A DNA stretch of 64,000 nucleotides from Singulisphaera sp. GP187 (lineage in GTDB: Bacteria; Planctomycetota; Planctomycetia; Isosphaerales; Isosphaeraceae): the NCBI RefSeq assembly GCF_900129635.1, contig NZ_FSRB01000001.1:3077501-3141500 (forward strand). Reading direction: 5' to 3'. Position numbers and translations under genes: made by a program. Below the pieces are notes generated by a model. The model searched no databases and was not told where the DNA came from. It worked only from the letters and a program-made list of their open reading frames with translations. Below are positions 1-11,702 of this stretch, piece after piece. The number at the start of each line of letters is the position of its first letter. Within the stretch, counting starts at the first letter, position 1.

Positions 1-905
1 GACCTGCTTCCACGACGCGATCGCCCGGCCCCACGCGGCGCGGGCAGTCTGGGTCACGCCCCGCGCGTCGATCCCGCGCCGCTTCGACCGCGCCACTTCG
101 AGGTCGGCGGTCTCCGCCTTCTCCCACGCTGCCTCGGCACGCCGCCAGTGCTGGGTCAGGACCCGCTTGGCTTCCATCGTGGTATGAAAGACGTCCAACC
201 CCTGCTCCAACGCCGCGGCCGAGGGATCGTCGTGACGGACTCGGGCGACTTCGACCACCGCCGCGGCAATCCCCTTGGCGGCGTCGGAGATGGCGAACTC
301 CAGGTGCACGAAGGGCTCCAGTTGTTTCGCCCAGGTCTCGGCTTTGCGGTCGGCCGCATTGTGGCAGAAGACGGCCGTCATGCTCGCCGGCTCGATGCCA
401 ACCAGGGTCGGCCGCCCCCAAAAAAGATCTCGTCCACGGCAAGGGTCCGCACCCGGGACGCAGACGCCGGATCGAGGACCTTCAGCATTCGGCCCGCTTG
501 CCGGGCCGCGTCCTGGACCCAACGCCCCAGGGTCGTATGGTCGGGGACTACCTTGGCGGGCAGGAGGATCGCGAAGAGCTCCTCGATCTGGCGCAGGCTG
601 ACGCCCAGAGCGAACGCGGTGGTGGCCAGTTGTCGTTGTTTGGCCTTATCGATAAGGACCCTGTCTTGGGCTTCGTCTCTGAGCCGGTCGAGTTCCTCAC
701 GCAACCGGAGATTCTCGGCGCGAAGTTCGGCCACGAGTTCATCGGCGGGCCCACCGACAAGCCGCCGCTCGACCTTGCGGGCATGCTCGTAAAGGGTTTC
801 GCGGCTGCATCCGGCCTGTTCGGCTTGTTGAGTGACGGCACCGTGCTGGCCGGAAAGGACGGCTGCGGCATTGAGGATCCAGACGCGGGGCGATAACTTG
901 AACAT
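1..905 (-). pseudogene. Transposase-like protein, frameshifted and cut by window edge
   Basis: The minus strand encodes an N-terminal helix-turn-helix-like segment, a Leu/Glu-rich coiled stretch and then a conserved block ending VDEIFFGG. The frame that starts at 905 closes at 378, but the matching continuation (RPTLVGIEPASMTAVFC, later AISDAAKGI and FHTTMEAKR) is open in the -1 frame from about 424 to position 1. The switch point is a run of six T followed by five G on the coding strand (rev-comp of 415-425). Either this is a -1 slippage site, as IS elements often use, or a 1-nt indel. Acidic residues in VDEIFF and AISDAAKGI could be DDE-type catalytic residues. I think it resembles the DUF6399-type transposases common in planctomycetes, but I am not certain of the family. 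The 3' end lies outside the window. Confidence 0.6.
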
Positions 906-969
906 GGGAGGCCCTTCCGTGATGGTGATACCCTTGGTCGGATGTCATCTCACCACGGCGGGGCCTCCC
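906..969. repeat. Inverted repeat upstream of the transposase
   Basis: A 9 bp perfect inverted repeat, GGGAGGCCC at 906-914 and GGGCCTCCC at 961-969, lies just before the ATG at 905. The inner flanks are partly complementary as well (CCGTGATGGTGA against TCTCACCACGG). It could be the end of the insertion sequence or a regulatory hairpin in the leader. Confidence 0.4.
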
Positions 970-3900
970 GATCTACTCAATCTGTCAACCCGCCCGCCCA
1001 CCATTTCTGGCGAAACGAGACAATGCCACCCTGTTCATCCGCCAACCAACATTGGGACGAGCAGCCTCATGCCCCCGCACCTCGGTCTTGGTGCGTCGGC
1101 ACATCACGGCCAGTACATGGCGGCGCGGTCTGGGGGAAGCCTGGCGTGAGGCACGTCGGCCCGACTTCGTTGACTCTGTCATCCTTAGGTCGCGGGGAGG
1201 TGGAGAAGGTTCGCCGGTGGTTTTGACGGACCTGACGCCATCGCGCGACAGTGCAGGAAGACGGCGCATTCGAGGATGAGGCCGGTCGAGAGCTGGCCCC
1301 CGGTCAATAAATGTGGGGTGCGCCGATCCTCCGAGGTGGAAGCGAAGGCCCCAGTCCCCCGGTGCTTCGCGCCCGGCGGCTTTCGCCCCTGGGACCCGGT
1401 CCGGGCTCGCCTCGGAGGCCATCCCACATCGAACGTCCGAACTTGCTCGCGGTTCACCGGCTCGATCGAGAACTCCCACCTCGATCGGAATGGTGGTTGC
1501 GCCCTCATGGTCGATCCAGGTATGAGGTCGACCGGCGCGATCTGCGCGACTCAGCCATCTCGATCGGCCAGCAGGAAGGGGAGTAAGACCTTACCCAGAT
1601 CCGGTGCCCACAATCGCTCGATGTCGTGGAGACTATCGAGTCCGCGTCGCACCTGACTCAGACCGACACATCGAGGGCCACCTTTCGCCCCTCCCCGATC
1701 GAGCGATAACTGACGTCCAATCCATACGGATGCTCACTGCAGTCGACGCAGTCGGACCCCTACCTGATCGAACAGGAGTCGTCGGGCCGTCGACACTCGA
1801 CGCCTAGCCGGTCCTGGGGGCCATCCTTCGAGACTGGCTCACGATCGTTCCCCTTCACCCCTCATGGTGAATAACTTTGGACACTCAACGCACGAGGTCC
1901 TACCCGGCCGGGAGACGGCTGCGGTCGAACTCGCCGGCCCGACTGGAAGCGATGACCCTAGATCCGACGCCGGAGAGGCCGCAGCCGCGATCATTTGCCC
2001 GGAGTGACGAAGGTGCGAAGGATCGCCGGTCGGGGCGCCGGAATGCATTGTCGACCTTGCCGACCCCCTCAGGGCCGCCACATTGCCTCATCGTAGTGGC
2101 GTGCCCCTGAGCAGGACCGCCAAGTGTCCTGCGGGCACCGAAGACCATCCCAACCGGCTGTTGGTCGTGGAACCCGTCTGTGATCGGTGCCGGACCTGGT
2201 GCATGCGGGTGGTGCACCAAAAATAGGGGACGACGACGGCCTCGATCCGGACATGCATCACGCCAAACGACTTTCAGCGGTCATTGGCTTGCCCATTGAC
2301 CTCTCGTCCATACGAGCCCCGCTTGGGACCCGAATCCTGACGGCTCGCTCAAACTCCTCGAAGAAATCGGTCAGCCAACACCGTCTATATTCCCTTCGAC
2401 CCGTGCGGCACTCGCGAGTCGTGGTGACGTCAACGGTGCCATCGTCGCCCTACTCCTCAGCCCGCTCGTATGCGCGTGCCCGAGAGGACACGGATGCGGA
2501 CGGGACCTTCAAGTCGGGACATGCCACCTTCGACTCGGGAACGCTGGCAGATTGAGATCGCGAACTGAATCCGAGATCGACCCCTGGTCGGGACATCGAC
2601 CTGGAACCGAACGATGGACGTGTCGGGCTCGTGAGCCATGATCAGGCGAGCGGAGCGTTGACTGCCAAGCTCGTGGTGAAATCAGCGGTCGGCTTCAGGG
2701 TCCGGCATCCGCACGCCGCGAGGGAGCGCGGTCCCATCGTCGTCGTCGTCGAACGGATGGCCGACGACCCGGGCGAGCGCGACGACGCCGGTATTCCCGC
2801 GTCTGAAGGCTCAGCAGCCGGGGATCTCCCAATCCGGGACCGGTGGGGATGCCGATCTTTCGGGGCGAAATCCACCGTTCACCCCATCGGCCGAGGACCT
2901 CTTCCGGTCGTCAACTTCAGACAGACCGTGCCCATTCCCGTCGTTCGATCGAGGGATCGAGCCTGGACGTATCGAGAACGCCTCCTCTCTCATGTTCATC
3001 GACACCTTGGCGATGCCGGGGTCTCTCCGCGGACATGGTTCGTCACGCCCGGGTACAAGTCCGGAACACGGGCTCCCGGCGCCCACGGCCGTACCCGACA
3101 GGTCGACCTCTGCCTTGTTGCATGGCGGAAACCGACCCCATGTGATGGGTGGCCCGTCTGCCATGCCACTTTCAGGTACTTGGCACCAGGAAACGGCCCG
3201 CAAAGTGCGCGACTGGTGCGCGCCGAGTGCGCGCTTTGCGGCCCCGCTCCGTGAGGTCGAATCCCCGATCGGACTCTGCAATCTGGAAACACGATTCGCA
3301 GGACGGGGCGAGCTTGGCGTCCGGCATTCCGGAGGACGGACATCGGGAGGGCTTTACAGGGGCGAGATTAAGGCCGATACGGCCCTGTCCGGAGGTCGAC
3401 CGGGAGTCGATTGCCGGGGTGGTCCGGAAACAGAAGCAAGGATGGAGGTTGGAAATCGTTGGGGTGCCCCCCCGACTGGGCTCAGACGCATGGCTCCCGC
3501 GGCTATTTCTCCGCACCTGGCTGGCCTCCATGCGTTTTCGCCGTGCGAGGAACGCGATGCTCCCGGGGCGTATTCGCGACCCAGTTGAGCCCCGAAGGAC
3601 GAGTTCGAGGTGTCCGTCGTTCCAGCTCGCAACCAGGTGTTTAGTCCTCCAGTCCGAACGAGACGTCGTGGCGGCCCTCCGAAGGTCGTCCGCAACATTT
3701 CAGTGGATCAGCACGAAGTCGCGTGTGTTGATCGTCGCCCAGAGGACGCCCGCCAGGTCCGATGCGCGGTCGGGTCCCGACCGAAGGCGGTCCGGGGCCG
3801 CCCGGGCCTCGTCCCGAGACGGGGCGTGAAAGGGTGGTCGAGAAGTGTTCCTCGTCCGCCTTCGCGTCGCATCGATCCGACCCGGCCAGCCTTGGGCTTG

Positions 3901-5074
3901 GCGAGCAGGGCGCCGTCGGTCATAGAAGAGCGTTCGAGAGAGGCTCGGCTCCATTGGCCGCCCGCAGTCGCGGATCGTGGCCCATTCGGGACGGCCGGGG
4001 ATCCGGAAAGCCCGGGCGAGGTCGGGCGACACCAACCGGTTCGTGGCGATCTCGATGGTCCGGACCTCCTTCAGGGCCTCGCGTGGGCCCTGATTGCATG
4101 ACCACAGTCAACTGGCATAATGCGTCTACGTTGTGAGTGAGGGCATTCGCAAACCCGAGGAGAGACACATGGGTAAGGTCTTACCCGGGTTTGCGCGGTC
4201 AATGGCGAGGCTCCTCGCTAATTCTTACCGGCCGGGCGTTGACGTACCCCGTCCGCTCTTCCGGCACCATGACGCGCGTGGTCGGTTTCCGCGAACGATC
4301 CCCTACCGAACCTCGGCCCTGCTTTTTGTGGGATTCTCCAACGTCGATGAAGCGAGCGATGGCTCGGAGATCGATAGGGAGGAGCCCCAAGACGACTCCG
4401 ACGCGATCCACGAGGCGTGAGATGCGGGGGGCGTTCGCCGGATCAGGACCTTTTTCCCCGCACAAGGATCCGGGCGACTCCGACTGCAAGGGTCCGATCT
4501 TTCCCACGATCGTTGCCCCATTGCGGGAATTCGTCGGTGAGCGGAAGACGACCGGCCAGTTGCAAGACTTGCCTGTCGAGCCATCACCACCCCGCCGCCG
4601 CGTTCGTGCGTAACGATCGAAGTCGGCCTGAGCTCGACCGTTGGCTCGACGAGGACGCTCGACGTCTGGCAATCTCATAGAGCAACGAGTGCGGCTCCTA
4701 TCTTGAGGGTCATGGTGGACCCCGATTCTTGGACTACCCAATTGAAGCGGCCGGCGTCTCCACTCGAGCGATCCTAACTTCGGGCGTCATTCAGCGTGTC
4801 GAGAGCGAGACGAAAGTCGCCTACTGCCTGCTGGCCTCTCCGGGATACCGCACCTTGCATCCCGGAGTCCGAAGCTTTGTCGTCGGGCTGTTTCGCGACG
4901 TGCAGGGAAGTGCTCGAGATTCCCAGGTGTCTCGATAACCGGACTTCCGCAACTCGCTTGGTGACGTCGGGATCGAGGCGCGAACTCGGACGGTGACCGA
5001 ATCGCACCTTCGGGCCTGGCCGAGCCCCTCTCCACCTCGGAGGGCCTCGCTCGGACGAGGTGTCAGGGGTGTTC
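970..5074. other. Gene-poor decayed region (4.1 kb)
   Basis: No reading frame here has a recognisable domain, a plausible ribosome binding site and neighbours in one operon. All open frames overlap each other on both strands, as expected of high-GC non-coding DNA. The only clear structure I see is the palindrome pair described at 1581-1595 and 4148-4195. I read it as accessory DNA left after gene decay. Confidence 0.5.
4148..4195. repeat. Nested palindrome in gene-free DNA
   Basis: CGCAAACCCG (4148-4157) and CGGGTTTGCG (4186-4195) form a 10 bp perfect outer stem. Inside it GGGTAAG-GT-CTTACCC (4171-4186) forms a second 7 bp palindrome. A related palindrome, GTAAGACCTTAC, occurs at about 1582-1593 in the same gene-free stretch. 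It could be a structured RNA, a protein-binding site or the remains of a mobile element end. Confidence 0.45.
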
Positions 5075-5193
5075 ATGGAGTAGGGCGTGCCGCACGCCAC
5101 CAACTCGGTGTGGATGCGCGGGCTGCCGTGGCGGGCTTCCACCTCTTGGTGGATGGCCTCGATCTCGGAGTCCAGGGGCCCGCGTCGTACCGG
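5075..5193 (-). pseudogene. IS3-family transposase relic
   Basis: A short minus-strand frame reads EIEAIHQEVEARHGSPRIH followed by TELVACG. This matches the conserved pattern near the start of IS3-family OrfB transposases (I-x-A-I-H ... YGSPRIH-x-EL). The similarity stops within about 40 residues on either side and no catalytic DDE core follows, so only a fragment remains. Confidence 0.4.
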
Positions 5194-5844
5194 ACGACCC
5201 GACGGCCGGGTCGATCAGGGTGGTGCTGATGGACGAGCCGACCGGCAAGATGGCGTCCTTCCGCACCGACGTGTCAGACTCGGTCGCGGACATCCGGGAG
5301 ATGGTCGTCGCCCACGTCTCGCTGATTATTGCGCCCCGAGATTGTAAGAGCATCGTCGGTGCCGGCCGGCGGCAGATGCGGGTCTCGCGGACGAACGCCG
5401 GGGCCTCTCACATCTGCCGGTGGACGTTCACCATGACCGAGTCGTGGGCGTGGGGGCGCCCGAAAGAGGAACTTGTGGACCGGTCGGACTCGCCGTCGGA
5501 CAGCCCGTCGCACCGCCTGATCCACGCGGACAAGCGACGGGCCTGGAGTCGTGCGCGGCTGGGCGAGCGGATTCGTGCGGTTCCCCTCCCCGGGGTCACT
5601 GAGCCGGAAATTCACGCCACGGCCGAAAGGCCGCCCATCCTGGCTCCATAGTATGGTCGATGTTGATCCACGCGACACGGAGGCGCGGAGTTGTCCAGGT
5701 TCGTCGACCAAACTGGAGACGCAACGGGGTCCGGAGGTCCTGCTGGGCGCATTCGCCTTTACCGGACAAGTCGCCTTTCAGAGGATGGTCGCCCCTCAGG
5801 TCGGACCTGCACCAGGCCCGACCGACCACCCTGGAGCGGGTAAC

Positions 5845-7533
5845 ATGCTTGACATCGACGACGCACGACAGGTTCTCAAAAAGACGTTCGGGCTCGGCAA
5901 GTTCCGCAAGGGACAGAAGCCGATCATCCGCCGAGTGCTGGAAGGCCGGTCCACCCTGGCTGTCCTCCCGACCGGCGGCGGAAAGAGCCTCTGCTACCAG
6001 TTGCCGGCACTGTTACTCGACGGGCTTACCGTCGTCGTCTGCCCGCTCATCGCCCTGATGAAGGAACAGGTCGACTTCCTGACAATGCGAGGCATCCCCG
6101 CGGCGCGGCTCGATTCCCGCCTGGACGCCGCTGAGGAGCGACTGGTCTATGATGACTTGCGCACCGGCCGCCTCAAGCTGCTTTACGTCGCCCCCGAACG
6201 GTTGGCCAGCGAGCGGTTCTTGCACACGCTGGCCCGTCAGGAGGTCTCGCTTCTGGTGGTCGATGATGCGCACTGCATCAGCCAGTGGAGTCACAATTTT
6301 CGCCCTGTGTATCTGAACCTGGCCCAGCGAGCCGAGTCGCTCGACGTGGGCCGCGTCCTAGCGCTGACCGCGACCGCCACCCCGCAGGTCGCCCGCGACA
6401 TCGCCGATGCCTTTGGCATCGCCGACGAGGATGTCATCCAGGCGAGCTTCCACCGAGAAAACGTGGAGCTGCACATCACGCCATGCCGCCCGGACGAGCG
6501 CCGCGAGCTTCTCCAGGAGCGGCTGCGCGACCGACCCGCGGGACCGACGATCGTGTTCGTCACGCAACGAAAGACGGCCGAGGGGCTGGCCGAGTTCCTG
6601 ACCGACGAGGGCTTCGACGCGTCGCCCTACCACGCGAGCATGAAGGATGAACAGCGCCACGAGATCCAGGAGGCCTTGATGGCTTCCGACGGCATGGTAG
6701 TGGTGGCGACGAGCGACATCGGCAGGGGGATCGAGAAGGCCAACATCCGGTACGTGTACCATTTCAATCTGCCCAGGAGCCTGGAGAGCTACGCCTATGA
6801 GATCGGCCGGGCCGGCCGCGACGGGAGGTCCGCCGAGTGTGAGATGTTCGCGTGCGCCGATGACGTCGTGACGCTGGAGAACTTTTAACTTTGGCGACAC
6901 GCCGACAGCCGAGGAAATCGCCGTCCTCGTGAAGGATGTTCTCGAGCGCGGACCGGTATTCGACGTGTCGGTCCATTCGCTGTCGCGCAGGTACGGGATG
7001 CGCCTGGCCGTCGTCCAGACGCTGCTGACGTACCTTGAGCTGGACGGCATTCTGCAAGCGACGGGTTCATCGTATGCCGAGTACAGCTTCCACCTGGAGC
7101 GGCCGATCGAGAGGATTCTCAAGGACCTGGTGGACGGGTCCGCCGATTTGGTCCGGCGGGTCGTTGCGGAGGCGCGCGGCGGAAGTTACTTGAAGACTCT
7201 CGACGTCGATCAGACTGCGGAGTTGATCAACGTGCCCCGGCGGAGGATTATCTCGGTGCTGACCGACCTCGAATTGCACGGTCATCTCACGCTCAATGTG
7301 CGCGGTGCCCGGCAGGGTACCGGAGGTTACAGTCCAGGATCAAGCTCGACCAGTTGCGCCAGTCGATGGTCGACCGCTACGAGGAACGAGAGGAACGTGG
7401 CGTTGCGCGTATGCACGAGGTTCTGGAGTTCGCTCAGGAGGGCGGCTGCCTGACCCGCGCGCTCCTGTCCTACTTCGGCGAGGAGTTGGAGGAGGATTGC
7501 GGCCACTGCAACCGATGCGAGGGGATGGTCTGA
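5845..7533 (+). pseudogene. RecQ-like ATP-dependent DNA helicase, broken by two frameshifts
   Basis: The start is the ATG at 5845, preceded by GGAGCGGG. The first 347 residues carry a superfamily 2 helicase core: Walker A LPTGGGKSLCYQLP, motif II VVDDAHCISQWSHNF, motif III ALTATATPQV and motif VI EIGRAGRDGR. The frame stops at 6886-6888 in a run of T. The winged-helix part continues one frame over (about 6889-7315: GDTPTAEEIAVLVK to ELHGHLTLNVRGA). A second shift near 7317-7322 leads to a C-terminal zinc-binding part with GCLTRALLSYFGEEL and CGHCNRCEG, ending at the TGA at 7531. The two shifts compensate (+1 then -1). Motif II reads DDAH where DEAH is usual, so the catalytic Glu is lost. This supports real decay over sequencing error alone. 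The full length of about 560 codons is normal for RecQ. Confidence 0.8.
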
Positions 7534-9101
7534 ACGCCGGCCTTGCCGACGCCGGTTCGTGAACTGGGCAACCACGAGAGTGGGATGCTGCTCGATCTCA
7601 ACGCCGCGGGTCATGGGGCACTCGGTTCGCCACGCCAGACGGCACGCTTTCGGTGCGGACTGTCTTTGCCAGCCACAGGCTACGCCCGGCACACGAGTGA
7701 TTCTCGATTCGGGGCCTTGGCCGATGTTCCATTCCCGCGGGTGTTTCTCTTCGTGGAGCAACTGAATCTATGCGGCATGAACAATTGATTGCAAAGCTCC
7801 GCACCAGCGCCGCAACCTTCGTGGACGAGACGAGCTGGTATTTGGGACATCCGGGCCACTGGTGTAGAGCTTCACGACGGCGGACGCCACGGCGTATGAC
7901 GTGACACCCACTGGGGCCACGGGGTGTCCCTGGCGATGCCGAGTCCGGAAGTCGTCGGACGATGAAGTCCGATCGCGGCGGTTATTCCTGGAACATCGCT
8001 CGACTCGGCGCCGCTGCCCTCCGCTTTTCGATAGTGCGATCGTGCCTCGGACCGGTCAACTCGCCCAGCGAGTCGACTCCAAAGCCGACGGTGGTGGCGA
8101 AGGCCCCGGTAGAGATCCAGCCACCCCACCGGTTGATTCGAGCCGGCCCGCCATTTCCTCCGGTCGTTGAGCCGCCGCTGACCGCCACCGGCAGAGCGAT
8201 CCTCGCTCCGATCCCGGTCCAGGCAGCAAAGCTAGACTTCCCTCCGCCTGCGGTTGTGATCGAGCCAAGGATCAGCGTTTCCTCTCCGGTTGCAGCGATC
8301 GACAAGCCCGTTGTTTTTGCGATGTATGAGATTACCGGGTCCTTGACTGCCCCCCTAACTTCTCGGCCCGCCGGCGTGTAAAACACCCCTCATGGATGGG
8401 ACGCCACCGAGCTACGAGGGTATCCGTTCACGCCCCCGTTACACGACATCCCGACGCGGCCGCGACGTCAGCCAGCCCCTGGGCCGTGCCCGCGCACCTT
8501 GGACTTTCGCGAATTCTCCTGCCCGCTAGATCCCGTGGATCTCTGGCAGGAGGTCTGGAGCCCGGAGACGATCTTCACCGCGGCCGGGAGGGCATCCGAC
8601 GCCTCGTCGTCGACGGAGCATGCGATTTCCCACTCCTCGTCGGTGAGCTCCTGCGATCGCCCCTCGCTCTCGAAGTGCAGTCCAGACATACGGAGGGGCG
8701 GCACTCTCGCCGGCCGAGGCCCCGGCTTTAGCCGCCCTCTGGCCGCGTGGTGGAAATCGGCGCTATCGCCTCGACGGACTCGCCGACGTCCAACGCGGAG
8801 GGATGGACAGTCCTGCTGGAGCGGTCGAGGAACCAGCCCGGAAGATCGGCCGGATCACCACCGCCGTCGCGAGAGAATGACCATGCCGGGTCGGCACGCC
8901 CCATGTCATCGAGTTGACCGAACCGTCCGCGATCGAGACGGTAGCTTCGCTTCGCAGAGGAGCCACAGGGCAATTTGGGCACACTTTCGATGGCCCCGCG
9001 CCCAGCCGCATCACGAACTTTTCCAGCGTCGTCCGACCGCACAACGATCTGTTCGAGACGATGGATTTTCAGGATTCTTCGGTCAAATAACAGGACCTGG
9101 G
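7534..9101. other. Gene-poor stretch
   Basis: Overlapping open frames on both strands show no domain, no repeat and no convincing start signals. I see nothing that can be supported as a gene. Confidence 0.45.
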
Positions 9102-9323
9102 CTAACGGCGTGGGGGCTGCCTGTCCTTATCGATTCTTCCGATCAGTTCCTCGGCCGAGATGCCCAGGGCGTCACAGAGCAAGAAGAAGGTGTCCAGCCG
9201 GGGCGACTTCATGTCGTGTTCGAGCTGGCTGATGTAGGGCCGAGACAAGCCTGACTCGAACGCCAGTTGTTCCTGGGTCATCCCGGCCTGCTCACGTGCT
9301 TTGCGAAGCTCCTCTCCCAACAT
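9102..9323 (-). CDS. Small XRE-family transcriptional regulator
   Basis: The product is a 73-residue cytoplasmic protein that is almost wholly a Cro/C1-type helix-turn-helix domain: LGEELRKAREQAGMTQEQLA, then SGLSRPYISQLEHD as the recognition helix region, then SPRLDTFFLLCDALGI and an ELIGRI end. It likely binds DNA as a dimer. No ligand domain is present. It stands alone in a gene-poor stretch, with no divergent partner close by. Such small regulators often belong to toxin-antitoxin or mobile-element control, but no partner can be seen here. The start is the ATG at 9323; MLGEEL is the typical beginning for this family. Confidence 0.8.
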   Translation of the reverse strand: MLGEELRKAREQAGMTQEQLAFESGLSRPYISQLEHDMKSPRLDTFFLLCDALGISAEELIGRIDKDRQPPRR

Positions 9324-9697
9324 GGCCGGAAGCGTAGCCGAGCCGCAACATTCTGTCGGTAAACTCTTGTTTACAGCGAGGGGTTACTCTATGATCTGCT
9401 GAAACGAGCGATCTGAGATTCCTGCAAGGCCGCGGCGGCCTCAAAACGAGCCATTTCGAACCCAAACACAAGCGGTTCGTTGTCTGTTCATATGGTGAGT
9501 TTCAAGTCGAAATCCCAGTTCTCGTGAGGGTACAGGAACAAGGATCGTCGTATCCGGCCTGAGGATACCGCCGGGAAGGCTGTGAGCTGCCTGACTCCCC
9601 CAATTCAGGGCGCCGTACGACGTCGTCTTGAAACACCACGTGGGCCTGGCGGCCCAGGATTCTGACAGGCAATCTGATTGCGAAGGGTAAGCTGGGC
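9324..9697. other. Intergenic, no gene seen
   Basis: This is the divergent space between the XRE regulator and the membrane protein gene. It is a little more AT-rich near 9355-9400, where promoters for either gene could lie, but I cannot point to convincing -35/-10 boxes. Confidence 0.3.
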
Positions 9698-10243
9698 ATG
9701 AACGAGACCAAACCACCTCCCCGTGTCGGTGATATTGCGGCAGACGTTCGACATCTCCTCGCTCACAGGGTAAGCAGGCTCGTCACCGCGAGACCTTACC
9801 TTCTGGGCGGGCTCGCCGTCGCATGCTTATTAGCCGTTTTCCTGGCCTGGCGTCGCGGTCCGGGAGAGGCAGAATCCATTCGGAGGGTTTTCCATCAGGA
9901 CAGAATCCTTGCTGAACGGATCGGGAAGAAAGTCGGGCTGATGGATCAGTATTGGGATGGTTCGGCCATTGTCGCAGAACTCGCTGGCGAGATGGACAGA
10001 ATTGACCTGGAAGGTTGCCCGCGTGACTTTCAGTCCTCCTACAAGAAGCATGTCGGAGCCTGGGCAGCGGTGGCCCGTGTCAAGTCGAGCAATGAAGGGC
10101 TTAACGGGTTCCTCAAGTCATTTCTCACCGTCGGCTCCTCGATAATTCCAGCCATTTCCGAAGCGAATGGGGCGATGGCTCAAGTTCAGGAGACCTGGGC
10201 TGAATTGCAACAAGTCGCGATCCGGCACGGCGTAGCACCATAG
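9698..10243 (+). CDS. Hypothetical membrane-anchored protein
   Basis: The 181-residue product has a charged N-terminus, one clear transmembrane helix (about residues 33-48, YLLGGLAVACLLAVFLAW) and a soluble helical remainder rich in Lys, Glu and Ala. The likely topology is a cytoplasmic N-terminus and an extracytoplasmic C-terminal domain. No enzymatic motif is visible and I do not recognise the family. The ATG at 9698 follows GAAGGG about 12 bases upstream. The gene is flanked by non-coding DNA and then by the group II intron, so no operon context helps. Confidence 0.55.
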   Translation: MNETKPPPRVGDIAADVRHLLAHRVSRLVTARPYLLGGLAVACLLAVFLAWRRGPGEAESIRRVFHQDRILAERIGKKVGLMDQYWDGSAIVAELAGEMDRIDLEGCPRDFQSSYKKHVGAWAAVARVKSSNEGLNGFLKSFLTVGSSIIPAISEANGAMAQVQETWAELQQVAIRHGVAP

Positions 10244-10569
10244 GGCTCGCAAGAACCTGGGAGCCCGGGATCGCCGTGACTCCGCTCAATCCACAGGACT
10301 CGCTGGATTGTTTTTGATCGAGGACGGACCGGCTGCAGAATCCGTGACGAGCACCTCGGTCGCATCAAACGCATCGTCTGGAAGGATTGGTTGGAAGACG
10401 ATCCGAGGCGAATCCATCAGTAGAGGGAAAGAATGAGTGACCTGTTCTGAATGAGAACCCGCCGTACTTCCGGTGCAGCTCGAAGTCGGTGCCATAGCAC
10501 CCAGAATGAACAAGTAGAGTCGAGGAGTGGCGCGGTAGCTGAACGCCCCGTTTCCACTCCCCGCTCATC

Positions 10570-10602
10570 GAACCGGACGGGCGGTTTTCCCGCATCCGGC
10601 TC
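10570..10602 (-). ncRNA. Group II intron domain V
   Basis: On the minus strand a 33-base hairpin begins GAGCCGGATGCGGG and ends CCGTCCGGTTC. It has an 8 bp basal stem with G-U wobble, the conserved AGC triad, a 2-nt bulge and a GAAA-type tetraloop. This is the hallmark of group II intron domain V. It follows the reverse transcriptase stop by 12 bases, as expected. Confidence 0.85.
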
Positions 10603-11702
10603 TCGGACAAGCACTCACCCCTTTGCCCACGGAAAGCTTCGAGGGCGATCACATAAGCGAATGAGGCCAAATTCGTCATGAAGCCTCGCGTCGGGGAATC
10701 GTGTCGTTCCGCGACTCTGCAACTTATGCTTCCCGCGAAGCCACTGGCGAAGCCGATGCCGCGTGTAGCGGTCAATGGCTTGGTAGGCCGGGCTGACAGG
10801 CCCGAGACAGAAGTAGTTCGACCATCCCAGAAGCATCCGGTTCAGTTTCGCCACCCGGTCTTCGACCGTCGTCCACAGCCATCGTCGTTCGGTCAACACG
10901 TGGATCTTGGCCTTAAGGCTGTCGATCGCCTTCGCGGACGGTTTTGTACCAATGTACGAGCGACCCGTCCGCGCGGAGTGACACAAACCGATCGTATAAC
11001 TCAGGAAGGTCACGCTTTCCTGTGGCACGCGGCACAGGCGTGTCTTGGTCTCGTTCACCGTCAGCCGCAGCCTCAACATCATCGATCGCATCACCCGCAT
11101 CGCCTCGTCGGCGCTGCCGCGGCAACAGATCACAAAATCATCGGCGTAGTTGACGATGTGAGCGTCCAAACGACGCTCGTGCCCCAATACCTTCCAGCCC
11201 AGAACAAACCGACGCATGCAAATATTCGCCAACAACGGCGAAATCGGAGACCCTTGCGGGCTGCCCCGGCCTTCGTCCTTGTTGCGGGTCGTTCGACGGC
11301 GCCGCCCTCGGTCGTCGACTTCTTCCGCCGGTGCTTCGAGCCACATCTTGATCAGCTTCAAAAGATGCCGATCGCTGACGCGACGCGAGACCGATTTCAT
11401 CAGTTCCGAATGAGGGATGCTATCGAAGTAACCCGACAAGTCCGCATCGACGACTTCCGTATGCCCCGAGCTGAGCAGTCCGTGGACCTCCTTGACGGCG
11501 TCCAACGCACTGTGCTCGGCCCGATAGGCGTGTTGTTCCGGCTCCAGGTCTGCCTCGAAGATCGGCTCCAAGACCAGAACCACAGCCATCTGTACCACGC
11601 GGTCTCGAATCGTTCCGATGTGTCATTCATACTGCACCTCTTCGCAAACGGGTTGGGGATTGAGTAAAGAAAGTCCGGCCCTTCCATGGGCCTCTCCCTG
11701 AT

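Noticed and set aside
5551..5844. Longer start of the RecQ-like frame
   Set aside because: The frame is open upstream, but those residues are low-complexity and unlike RecQ, while the ATG at 5845 has a ribosome binding site and gives the usual N-terminus.
8499..9254. 251-codon open frame on the plus strand
   Set aside because: It has Arg/Ser/Pro-rich shadow composition and overlaps the XRE gene on the other strand; no motif.
10678..11667. 329-codon plus-strand frame
   Set aside because: Antisense to the reverse transcriptase with the YADD motif.
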